The notes under the pieces: generated by a model
What the model saw: only the letters and a program-made list of their open reading frames with translations
Databases searched by the model: none
Told to the model about the DNA's origin: nothing
Made by a program: the position numbers and the translations under genes
Shown: one piece after another, positions 1 to 7,337 of the stretch
Layout: each line of letters starts with the position of its first letter
Position numbering within the stretch: position 1 is the stretch's first letter
Assembly: GCA_030152675.1 (NCBI GenBank)
Contig: JASLIY010000077.1
Span: 1-12,635 of the forward strand
Source of the DNA: Acinetobacter sp.
GTDB lineage: Bacteria; Pseudomonadota; Gammaproteobacteria; Pseudomonadales; Moraxellaceae
DNA: 12,635 bases
Direction of reading: 5' to 3'

Positions 1-390
1 ATTCCCTCTTATGAAGTTAAGTCTGCCTCCGCAGCGGATGAAAATAAATTACAGGTCGCGATTCGTAGCCGGATCAAACTATTTTATCGACCGCAGCAAT
101 TTAAAATGTCACAAGCCACGGCTTTTAAAGCACTGCACTTTAAATATTCAAAGGCCGATCAGCAGGTGACGATCAATAATCCTTCGCCTTATTACATCAG
201 TTTTTGGGATCTACATCTGAGTACAGCCCAGGATCAAGTCCCTTATAAGCACACGCTCATGCTGTCGCCCTACTCATCGCAGCGGATTCAACTCTCAAAA
301 AAAATCACGCCCCTACAAGCCAAATACAACCTGATTAATGACTTTGGTGGCCTCGAAGCATTCACCACAGCAGTTGAAAGTGATCGATAA
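1..390 (+). CDS. Fimbrial chaperone, PapD-like, 3' part only
   Basis: This is the C-terminal 129 residues of a periplasmic pilus chaperone; the gene begins left of the window. The reading frame is open from base 1. The segment IRSRIKLFYRP (about residues 21-31 of the visible part) is the conserved chaperone stretch at the end of the first Ig-like domain. It is followed by a second Ig-like domain with the typical NPSPYYISF pattern. Chaperones of this family bind pilin subunits by donating a beta strand and deliver them to the usher. Its TAA stop overlaps the ATG of the usher gene (TAATG), which suggests translational coupling. An internal ATG at 106 is not the true start, because the conserved region lies upstream of it. 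Family call is confident; the specific pilus type is not determined. Confidence 0.9.
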   Translation: MPSYEVKSASAADENKLQVAIRSRIKLFYRPQQFKMSQATAFKALHFKYSKADQQVTINNPSPYYISFWDLHLSTAQDQVPYKHTLMLSPYSSQRIQLSKKITPLQAKYNLINDFGGLEAFTTAVESDR

Positions 391-3005
391 TGAAGCAGCA
401 CTTTAAACTCAAGCTGATCTGTGCCTTGTGTGCTCCATCCGCATTTGCTGCGACGCCAGATGCCAACCCATCCGCACCGGTATTGCTGGCTCAACAACAC
501 ACAGCAAAACTGTATGGCTTTGATGCCAGAGGTTTATTTGGACGTAGTAACAAGGATATTGATCTCAGTCATTTTAGTTCAAGTCAGGCCATGCCCGCAG
601 GCACCTATTCACTGAATACCCGCGTCAATCAAAACCAAGTGGGACAGTTAAGCGTGGTGTTTGATCATTTGGATGCCAGCGCTGGCGCTGTGCTGTGTAT
701 CGATGCAGAATTACTTAAGCGCATGGATTTACGTGAATCGGTCTTGGCTGGGTTGAGCACAGAAAAATGCCACACTATTCATGAGCTCAGTCCCGATGCC
801 TATTATGATTATGATCGCTCAACATTATCGCTGGATATTTCATTACCGCTCAATATTACTCAAAATCGCCCAGCAGGTTATATCTCACCCGCATTGTTTG
901 ATTCAGGCGTGAGTTCGGCGTATTTAAATTATGACTATAATTTTTATAAAAATGACTTTAACGCATCCGAGCAAGATCAGCAGCGTACGCAAACGCATTA
1001 TTTAAGCCTTGCTGGGGGGATGAATTATGCTGGGTTTAATTTTCGTCATGCCGGTCAGTTTCAATCAGAACAAGATTCCAATTTAGGACGCTATCACGCC
1101 TATTTAAATGCCATCTCCACCGATATTCTGCCGTTGCAATCACGCCTCATGCTTGGTGATTTTAATAGCAGTGGCGATCATGTCGATTCAGCCTATATTC
1201 GCGGGCTGCAATTGTCATCCGATATTAATATGCGGCCAATGTCACAACGCAGTTATGCCCCACTGATTCAAGGCATGGCCAATACCAATGCATTGGTATC
1301 GATTTTTCAAAATGGTCGCAAAATCTATGAACGTACCGTGCCAGCAGGCACATTCGAAATTAATGATTTAACCGCGATTGCCAACAACGGTGACCTTCAA
1401 GTGCAAGTTACCGAAAATGGGGGTGAACAACATCAGTTTATTGTGCCGATGCAGGGCAACCTCAATTTGGTTCGCGTCAATCAACTGAATTATAGTGTCG
1501 CCGCGGGTCAATATAAGTTGAATAATAAAACCCTAAATGATGTGATTGGCCAAGCCAGTGTCGAATATGGCCTCAACAATTATCTCAGTGCTTATGCAGG
1601 CACAAATTTAAGCCAACCCTATCAAAGTTATTTACTCGGTCTCGGGATCAATACCATCTTCGGCGGATTGAATCTGGATCTGCAACATGCCCAGGCCAGC
1701 TTGAATAATCATCGTCAAAAGGGTCAGAAATATAATCTCGGCTATCAATATCATATTGCAGGTTTAGGTTCGACTTTAAATATCAGCGGTCAATATCAAA
1801 GCCAATCTTTTATGAGCTTGGGCAATACCCTCTCCTTGCGCAATGACCAAGATTTAAATCAAGCGGAGTCGGACAATCTCTATCGTACCTATCAGCTCAA
1901 ACAGCAGTTGAATATTTCTCTCTATCAAACTTTATTTGCGCAGCGCTATGGATCACTTTATCTACGCGGTTCACAAAATAAATATTGGCATGCACAGGAC
2001 AACCTCAACCAATATGATGTCGGTTATTCCAATCGTTGGAATCGGGTCAGCTATTCATTGGGCTTTAATCAATCGCATGCACTGCAACAGGACAACCGTA
2101 AACAACAACGGATTTACTTGAGTCTTAGTCTGCCGCTGGATGTGGGACGACGTCGCGCGCAGCTCAACAGCAACATTCAGCACAGTCACGGCGAACAACG
2201 GCAAAGCACCAGCAATATTGGATTCTCTGGTCTGGCCGGCGATCACAATCAACTGAGTTATGGTGTTTCCAATCTCAACAGTTGGGGCGATGCAGCTTCA
2301 AACTCAACCCTATCCAGCCACCTCAATCTACGCCTGCCGCAGATCCAACTCGGCTTGACTTCCAGTCTAAACAAAGAAGATCAACAATATGGATTGAGTG
2401 CCAGTGGTGCCTTGGTGGCGCACCGCTACGGCATCACGGCGAGCAACGAACAATCGGAAACCTTCACCATTATTCATGCAGAAAACGCCAAAGGTGCGGA
2501 TGTGGTGAATGCTTGGGGTGGGAAAATTGACCGTTTTGGCAATGCCATCTATCCCAATCTCAGCGCCTATGACATCAACTCGATCGGCTTGGACAGCAAA
2601 AATCTGCCTGTAGATCTGCAACTGAAGTCCAATCAAAGCCAAGTGATTCCTCGTCGTTACAGCGCCACATTGGTCGAGTTTCAGACCCAAACCACTTCCA
2701 ATATTTTGTTGAACGTGCGTCTGCCTCAGGATCAAAAAATTCCGATCGGCACGCGTGCTCAAGATGCCTCAGGCCGCATACTGGGCATGTTTGGGCAGTC
2801 GAATCAGTTATTTATTGAAGATCCTCAACTGCTGCAATCCCCTGCACAGTCCAAACACAGCACGGAAAATCCGTCGCAGAGCCCCCTGATTTGGGTGAAA
2901 TGGGGTCAAGCAGAAGATGCAATCTGCCACATCCTGCCGCCTGAACTGTCCGCCAAACCCAATGCTAGCGTATTCCAAGTGATTGATGTGGAGTGTCAAA
3001 AATGA
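390..3005 (+). CDS. Fimbrial outer-membrane usher protein
   Basis: Usher of a chaperone-usher pilus: an outer-membrane beta-barrel pore that takes chaperone-subunit complexes and secretes the polymerising fibre. At 871 aa it has the full family length. Residues 1 to about 20 look like a signal peptide ending AFA-A. The N-terminal periplasmic domain spans roughly 35-160 and has a Cys pair (C103, C127). The stretch PALFDSGVSSAYLNYDYN (about 167-184) is the usual entry into the barrel. The SIFQNGRKIYERTVPAGTFEI segment lies in the barrel/plug region. A second Cys pair (C846, C869) sits in the C-terminal periplasmic domain. It starts one base inside the chaperone stop codon with only a weak GAAAG upstream, so it probably relies on coupling. 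Its end overlaps the next gene as ATGA. It resembles FimD/CsuD-type ushers, but I cannot assign a named pilus. Confidence 0.95.
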   Translation: MKQHFKLKLICALCAPSAFAATPDANPSAPVLLAQQHTAKLYGFDARGLFGRSNKDIDLSHFSSSQAMPAGTYSLNTRVNQNQVGQLSVVFDHLDASAGAVLCIDAELLKRMDLRESVLAGLSTEKCHTIHELSPDAYYDYDRSTLSLDISLPLNITQNRPAGYISPALFDSGVSSAYLNYDYNFYKNDFNASEQDQQRTQTHYLSLAGGMNYAGFNFRHAGQFQSEQDSNLGRYHAYLNAISTDILPLQSRLMLGDFNSSGDHVDSAYIRGLQLSSDINMRPMSQRSYAPLIQGMANTNALVSIFQNGRKIYERTVPAGTFEINDLTAIANNGDLQVQVTENGGEQHQFIVPMQGNLNLVRVNQLNYSVAAGQYKLNNKTLNDVIGQASVEYGLNNYLSAYAGTNLSQPYQSYLLGLGINTIFGGLNLDLQHAQASLNNHRQKGQKYNLGYQYHIAGLGSTLNISGQYQSQSFMSLGNTLSLRNDQDLNQAESDNLYRTYQLKQQLNISLYQTLFAQRYGSLYLRGSQNKYWHAQDNLNQYDVGYSNRWNRVSYSLGFNQSHALQQDNRKQQRIYLSLSLPLDVGRRRAQLNSNIQHSHGEQRQSTSNIGFSGLAGDHNQLSYGVSNLNSWGDAASNSTLSSHLNLRLPQIQLGLTSSLNKEDQQYGLSASGALVAHRYGITASNEQSETFTIIHAENAKGADVVNAWGGKIDRFGNAIYPNLSAYDINSIGLDSKNLPVDLQLKSNQSQVIPRRYSATLVEFQTQTTSNILLNVRLPQDQKIPIGTRAQDASGRILGMFGQSNQLFIEDPQLLQSPAQSKHSTENPSQSPLIWVKWGQAEDAICHILPPELSAKPNASVFQVIDVECQK

Positions 3006-4060
3006 AAATAAAAACCGCGTCGTGGCTCATGGCATTGCCGTTGATCTTAAGTATGGCCCAATCAGTCCATGCAGAATGCGGCAGCAATAAAGGAGATTTA
3101 TCCTTCAACAGCAGCACCATGAGTTCAGAGATCAATGCCAATGCCGCCAATGGCATGTACTGGCCACTCAAGTCACCGCCGACGTATATTCGATCTTATG
3201 CACTGATTAACTGCAATGAACACGTACCGAACCTGAAGACCACAGCCAAGAGCTCTGTATTTCGTCCAGCAGATGGCAATAATATCGACCTAAATCGCAG
3301 CAAAAATATTGCCGGGCGCACCTTTTATAAAATCGTCAATACGGAAAATCCATTTGCCAACCAACACGGCTATATCACGTTTCAAATCCAAGACACCAAA
3401 GCGGGTAAGCCAATTTTAGAGATCAGCCCAAACGTGGTGTTCTATGATCGCGTGCCTCGGGAATCCTCGACCCAAGGCATCATCGTGCATTCCATGCAGA
3501 TTTTCTTTGATCAGATCCCCAGCATACCGATCGAGGTGAATAATATGAGTTTGGGCATGTTGTATCTGACCTTGGAAACCGAAACACAGTCCTTTCAAGA
3601 TCAACAAAAGGCCTATATCAGCTTGAGTTACGCACCACCAATCCTTGCCACCTGTGATGTCAGCGGTACGCATGTGACCTTGCCGACCATGTTGAGCAGT
3701 GCCTTTCAACATCTTGGCGATGAGGCTGGACAGACGCCATTTAAAATTACAGCGCTTTGCCCCAGTCAGGCGGTCAATCAAGACTTACTGGGATTGATGT
3801 TGGACAGTAATGATCTGAATAATCATCAAGTGATCCTAAGCAACTCAAACACGGCGAGTAATATTGCTTTAAAAATCTATGCCGCCAATACGCAGCAACC
3901 GATTCAATTCGGAGAGTATTTTAATTATGGTCGTTTTGAATATGCCGCCATGCCCAGCATCAGCAAAGACTTCTATGTCAGATATTACAAAACCGATGAC
4001 CAACCCACCGTTGCTGGTCCAGTCAACGGACAAGTCACGATGAGTGTGGTTTATCGCTAG
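3002..4060 (+). CDS. Two-domain fimbrial protein, likely tip adhesin
   Basis: Secreted pilus subunit of 352 aa, last gene of the operon. The signal peptide is about residues 1-24 (MKIKTASWLMALPLILSM..., cleavage likely SVHA/EC). The N-terminal part (about 25-212) has a Cys pair (C26, C71) and no motif I recognise. The C-terminal part (about 215-352) is a pilin domain: C218 and C253, THVTLPTM, IQFGEY, KDFYVRYYK, GPVNGQ and a closing MSVVYR, the usual donor-strand-accepting pattern. A two-domain subunit at the operon end next to the usher fits a tip adhesin; that role is inferred, and the ligand is unknown. I chose the ATG at 3002, not the in-frame GTG at 2993, because GGAG lies 8 nt before the ATG and the ATG forms an ATGA overlap with the usher stop. 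No clear intrinsic terminator follows in the 28-bp gap to the convergent gene. Confidence 0.85.
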   Translation: MKIKTASWLMALPLILSMAQSVHAECGSNKGDLSFNSSTMSSEINANAANGMYWPLKSPPTYIRSYALINCNEHVPNLKTTAKSSVFRPADGNNIDLNRSKNIAGRTFYKIVNTENPFANQHGYITFQIQDTKAGKPILEISPNVVFYDRVPRESSTQGIIVHSMQIFFDQIPSIPIEVNNMSLGMLYLTLETETQSFQDQQKAYISLSYAPPILATCDVSGTHVTLPTMLSSAFQHLGDEAGQTPFKITALCPSQAVNQDLLGLMLDSNDLNNHQVILSNSNTASNIALKIYAANTQQPIQFGEYFNYGRFEYAAMPSISKDFYVRYYKTDDQPTVAGPVNGQVTMSVVYR

Positions 4061-4088
4061 TCAGGTGAAACTGAACTCACGCGCGTCC

Positions 4089-4889
4089 CTACCCCACTTT
4101 ACGCAAGGTCAGGATCTGCTCGGCACGTCCAAAGGGACCGTGTACATCATGTAGCACGGTGCTGGTCAGGCCAATGCCATCAGCGCCATATTGCTGCACG
4201 GTTTCAAGCCCCAACCAACGCCCTTGTGGGGCACGATGCATATGTACTTGCAAGTCGAGATTGGGAAAACCCCACTCAAATTCACCGTCCTGACGTGGCA
4301 CGATTCCGTTCGCGGTATCGATCATCCCCATCAAGTGTACAAAGTCACTGGTCGACTGGCCTTCGATCATATCGAGATCATTGTTCAGCCACACCAGGCC
4401 TTTACCTGCGCGATGCGCCGCATTGGCACGTGCCTGGATCGAAGCAATAAAGCCGCCCGGCCAACGCTTCATCCCATCCCACGGCGCACATTGATCAGGA
4501 TGTTGCACCGCTTGATCTTCAAGTGCCGCGATGCTGCTGCTATCTGATGTGCACATACGCCATGCCCGCGCCACCACACAGGTTTTGCCATTGGCTTGCA
4601 TCTTGGATTCGATCAGTTCAATGGTTTTCCCAGCACGCACCACACAGGTTTCGATACTAAACTCACCAAATTGAATCAGACCAAAAATATCATAGCTGAT
4701 GCGTCCAATACGCATGCCATCACGCGGTGAAAACTGCTCAAGTTCAGCAGCCAAAATACCACTGGCCGGTGCCATGTGTTGCTCATGCGGATTCCATGCG
4801 CCTTGTGCATGAATCGTGGATTGATAACGTGCGGTCACGACGCCTTGTGCATCGCTGCTGCGATCAAGAAGTTGATAATATGCGCTCAT
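4089..4889 (-). CDS. Acyl-CoA thioesterase-like protein (double hotdog)
   Basis: Cytoplasmic protein of 266 aa resembling the thioesterase-like superfamily with two hotdog folds (TesB-like/4HBT_3). Hotdog-type segments are visible: the stretch GRISYDIFGLIQFGEFSIE...KTIELIESKM in the first half, then LNNDLDMIEGQSTSDFVHLMGMIDTANG and WGFPNLDLQVHMHRAPQGRWLGLE in the second half. The family hydrolyses acyl-CoA; the substrate here cannot be read from sequence. I chose the ATG at 4889 (MSAYYQLLDRS) because AAGGAG precedes it by about 12 nt. An in-frame ATG 24 nt upstream (4913) has no ribosome binding site and would swallow that AAGGAG. It converges on the fimbrial operon and is separated from the uptake cassette by 383 bp, so it is probably transcribed alone. 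Confidence 0.8.
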   Translation of the reverse strand: MSAYYQLLDRSSDAQGVVTARYQSTIHAQGAWNPHEQHMAPASGILAAELEQFSPRDGMRIGRISYDIFGLIQFGEFSIETCVVRAGKTIELIESKMQANGKTCVVARAWRMCTSDSSSIAALEDQAVQHPDQCAPWDGMKRWPGGFIASIQARANAAHRAGKGLVWLNNDLDMIEGQSTSDFVHLMGMIDTANGIVPRQDGEFEWGFPNLDLQVHMHRAPQGRWLGLETVQQYGADGIGLTSTVLHDVHGPFGRAEQILTLRKVG

Positions 4890-4977
4890 GATGTGGTGAA
4901 TCTCCTTATCCATGGCATAAATTTGAGACAGCGCTTACCCGATCATTAGTCTTGTCATGATTCAGCCCTTCGGCATT

Positions 4978-5000
4978 TCACTGCTATTTCCCTGCAGTGA
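4978..5000. repeat. Short inverted repeat, TCACTGC / GCAGTGA
   Basis: Seven-base perfect arms separated by 9 bases, about 90 bp upstream of the chosen thioesterase start. There is no T-run on either side, so it is not an intrinsic terminator. It could be a 5' UTR hairpin or a regulator site; it may also be chance. Confidence 0.4.
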
Positions 5001-5069
5001 GAACCGGTTAAATCTAGACTGCAACTGATTTTAAATTCGGTTAAAAAACCATATCAAATCAATGTCTCA

Positions 5070-5091
5070 TTTTGATTATCAAAACACTATA
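5070..5091 (-). promoter_or_regulatory. Candidate promoter -10 with adjacent 15-bp palindrome
   Basis: On the minus strand TATAGT (5086-5091) matches 5 of 6 bases of a sigma70 -10 box. One base further is the perfect 7-1-7 palindrome TTTTGATTATCAAAA (5070-5084, plus-strand orientation). That would place a dyad over the transcription start, a common repressor position. The hexamer 17 bp upstream of the -10 is poor (AGAAAA), and the leader to the gene would be about 190 nt, so this is tentative. No regulator gene is adjacent. Confidence 0.3.
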
Positions 5092-5272
5092 GCCTAAATA
5101 AAAGTGAATTTTCTAGCAATTCAACAGGATTTGAGAACGCATGGTTCATGCTTTTTCTGATCTGGCTGGCGTCTATGTATCGAGATGATGCTGAATATCC
5201 AACACCACCACGCCACGAGAGAGCCATAAAACGCACATTACACGCTAAACTCTCCCCTCAAATCACGCCCCT

Positions 5273-6931
5273 CTAGGCCTCGACCGTTGCAGTGCTATAC
5301 GCTGCGGCGGCTTTGCCCGGGTGCCGTTTAAGTTTGTGATAGCCATAGGCAAATAGCGCAGCAAAACTCCAGAACATCATATCCACACCGAATAACATCC
5401 ACTGCCCCTGCCAAGCACTGTGCCAAAACGCCAGTCCACCAGTGAGAAAATTCAAGATCGGCAACAAGGCATAGAGCATCAGCGCAAGCAACAGTTGTTC
5501 TAACCAAGCCTGCCGATGTGGTCGTATTGCAGCATGGATCAGCATCAATAACCACGCACTAAAAAACACCCCGATTTCGGCATCAGCACGCGCTTCGAGC
5601 TGTACAGGCAGCAAACGATTGGCATAGAAATACCCCGCACAAGCAATGGCCAAGCCCATGATCACACTGATATTGAGGACTTCAACCACACGAATACTGC
5701 TTGGCACACGCTGCTGTAGAGCAAGCTGATTACGGCGTTTAACGCCCCATAACAGCAAGCCACTGGCGATCATGCCACAGCCAAGTAAGCCTGCGCCAAA
5801 TAACAACATCCGTAGCAGTGGCGTTAACACATGCCCCAAGTGCAGCGCAGTCAAGAGATTGTAGCTTGCGATGATGCCCGAGGGATTCGAGGCCGATGTC
5901 GGTCGAAGCGCCGCAGTGATGGCATCAAAATGCTGGCTGGGAATCGCATCAATCTTGATCAAATCTTCAGAATACGCCGCACGAAACTCCACTTGTGCAC
6001 CGATATGATTGGGATGAACTAGGGTCATTGCGCTGATCGCTTGCGTCGGTGATTGGGCTTGAGCCAGCAGCAATATCGATTTCAAATCCGCCATGGGCAA
6101 GCTGGTGAACTGTGGCAATGCGCGTGCTTGCGCCTCATGTCGCGCACCATGATGTTGCTGCGCAGGCAAAGACAGCGTCGGCTGTTGACCACGCTGCTCC
6201 GCATTCAGTGCCTGAAAAAATGCCGCACGCCCATCGGGATAATGATCTTTTATCGCCCACGGCATCAAGGTGTAAATCAATAACAATAGGCCGCTCAAGC
6301 AAATCATCACATAAAACGGTAAGGCAAATACCGCACTGGCATTATGCGCATCCAACCATGAACGCTGACCTTTGTTGGGTCTAAAAGTGAAGAAATCTTG
6401 AAAGATCTTTTTGTGGGCGATGATGCCACTGATCAGCGCCACCAGCATCAACAATGTGGCCAAGCCCACGATCCAACGTGCCAGCACATGCGGCAGAGCA
6501 TAAAGCTGAAAATGGAAATTCGACAAGAAATGCCCACCTTGGGTCGCTCTCGGATAGAGTTGCTGCCCAGTCGTGGCATCGAGATAAATCAGATCTGGGG
6601 CTTGATGACGATGGCGTTGCTCGCCGCGCGCGACATAGCTCAGATTGAGTGTGCTCTGCCGCTCGTTGGGCCATTGAACTTCCCAGCGTTCGGCACGCGG
6701 CGCACGTTGTTGTAACACCTGCAACGCATGTTCAAGCTGTTGTGTTGATGCGGCTCGATCGACCGAACGATGCAATTCAGGTTGCATCCACAGGCTAATT
6801 TCTTGTTGATAGAAACTGAGTGATCCGGTGAAAAAGATCACATACAGCAGCGCGCCGAATACCACGCTGACCCAGCGATGTAACCCCGCCATGGACTGGC
6901 GGGGACTCTGTTGGTGGTTCGCGATTGGCAT
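5273..6931 (-). CDS. PepSY-associated transmembrane protein, putative siderophore-iron reductase
   Basis: Inner-membrane protein of 552 aa of the PepSY-associated TM family found next to TonB-dependent siderophore receptors. Members such as FpvG and FoxB act in reduction or release of iron from imported siderophores; that role here is inferred. Hydrophobic segments lie at about 20-42, 150-172, 198-226, 368-397, 416-438, 453-468, 477-500 and 510-530. The first is preceded by the characteristic LHRW (H18). Membrane-proximal histidines H134, H140, H148, H173, H196, H364 and H367 (LTALHLGHVLTP) could ligate heme. A large periplasmic loop of about 140 residues (228-367) contains QVEFRAAYSEDLIKIDAIP. 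The ATG lies 3 nt after the TAA of the DUF3649 gene. The start site is weak (GGGTAAG), so coupling to that gene is likely. It is last in the cassette. Confidence 0.85.
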   Translation of the reverse strand: MPIANHQQSPRQSMAGLHRWVSVVFGALLYVIFFTGSLSFYQQEISLWMQPELHRSVDRAASTQQLEHALQVLQQRAPRAERWEVQWPNERQSTLNLSYVARGEQRHRHQAPDLIYLDATTGQQLYPRATQGGHFLSNFHFQLYALPHVLARWIVGLATLLMLVALISGIIAHKKIFQDFFTFRPNKGQRSWLDAHNASAVFALPFYVMICLSGLLLLIYTLMPWAIKDHYPDGRAAFFQALNAEQRGQQPTLSLPAQQHHGARHEAQARALPQFTSLPMADLKSILLLAQAQSPTQAISAMTLVHPNHIGAQVEFRAAYSEDLIKIDAIPSQHFDAITAALRPTSASNPSGIIASYNLLTALHLGHVLTPLLRMLLFGAGLLGCGMIASGLLLWGVKRRNQLALQQRVPSSIRVVEVLNISVIMGLAIACAGYFYANRLLPVQLEARADAEIGVFFSAWLLMLIHAAIRPHRQAWLEQLLLALMLYALLPILNFLTGGLAFWHSAWQGQWMLFGVDMMFWSFAALFAYGYHKLKRHPGKAAAAYSTATVEA

Positions 6932-6934
6932 AAC

Positions 6935-7276
6935 TTACCCACCCGACAATACGATATAGACCACATAAACCACCAATGTGCTCATAAAAATCCCCAAACA
7001 CACATTCAGCAATGAATGCACCAAGAACACCCAGATCACCACCAGCACGTGCAACACAAAGGCCAGCATTGTTGCGGCCAAGACCATGCTGGCTTCGGGC
7101 AAGATTGGCGACAGACTGAGGCACTTTGCCGTGACCGCTGCCAATAAATAGCCGCCAAAAATCGCCACCACAAAGCGCAATGCCACCAACACCCGATAAT
7201 GGAACAGAATATGACGTTGTGATTTCTTCGGTCGTGGATCACGCAGGCGTTGCAAAGCCAAGTTTTTATTGCTCAT
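6935..7276 (-). CDS. DUF3649-type small membrane protein
   Basis: A 113-aa integral membrane protein with a basic N-terminus (RLRDPRPKKSQRH) and three hydrophobic stretches: about residues 27-48, 58-84 and 86-111. By length, arrangement and position between a TonB-dependent receptor and a PepSY protein it fits the DUF3649 group seen in siderophore uptake loci; the family name is from memory and not tested. The biochemical function is unknown; a partner or stabiliser of the PepSY protein is possible. I chose the ATG at 7276, not the GTG one codon earlier, because AGGAG sits 5 nt before the ATG. It is 61 bp after the receptor and 3 bp before the PepSY gene, consistent with one transcript. Confidence 0.7.
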   Translation of the reverse strand: MSNKNLALQRLRDPRPKKSQRHILFHYRVLVALRFVVAIFGGYLLAAVTAKCLSLSPILPEASMVLAATMLAFVLHVLVVIWVFLVHSLLNVCLGIFMSTLVVYVVYIVLSGG

Positions 7277-7337
7277 CACTGCTCCTCATGATTAAGGATC
7301 AAAAACATGTCAACATCTCGTAATACCTCCGCTTGGC

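Larger units (their letters stand above)
4890..5272. other. Intergenic region upstream of the thioesterase gene
   Basis: A 383-bp stretch with no credible gene. It separates the end of the PepSY gene from the thioesterase start, both on the minus strand. It holds a 7-bp inverted repeat at 4978-5000 and a perfect palindrome at 5070-5084 with a TATAGT hexamer beside it. The 5140-5272 part shows no clear terminator for the uptake cassette. An ATG near 5141 opens only 15 codons and is not called. Confidence 0.6.

Noticed and set aside
2367..2762. 131-codon open frame on the minus strand inside the usher gene
   Set aside because: Entirely antisense to a well-supported usher, with no domain or ribosome binding site recognised.
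3416..3781. 121-codon minus-strand frame inside the adhesin gene
   Set aside because: Antisense to a clear pilin-domain protein; composition looks like a shadow frame.
4191..4547. 118-codon plus-strand frame over the thioesterase gene
   Set aside because: Antisense shadow; no recognisable domain, and the minus-strand frame has family motifs.
5139..5156. GCATG-GTT-CATGC followed by TTTTT on the plus strand
   Set aside because: The stem is only 5 bp and no plus-strand gene lies upstream for it to terminate.
5141..5188. 15-codon open frame beginning MVHAFSDLAG
   Set aside because: Too short, with no good ribosome binding site spacing and no comparison available.
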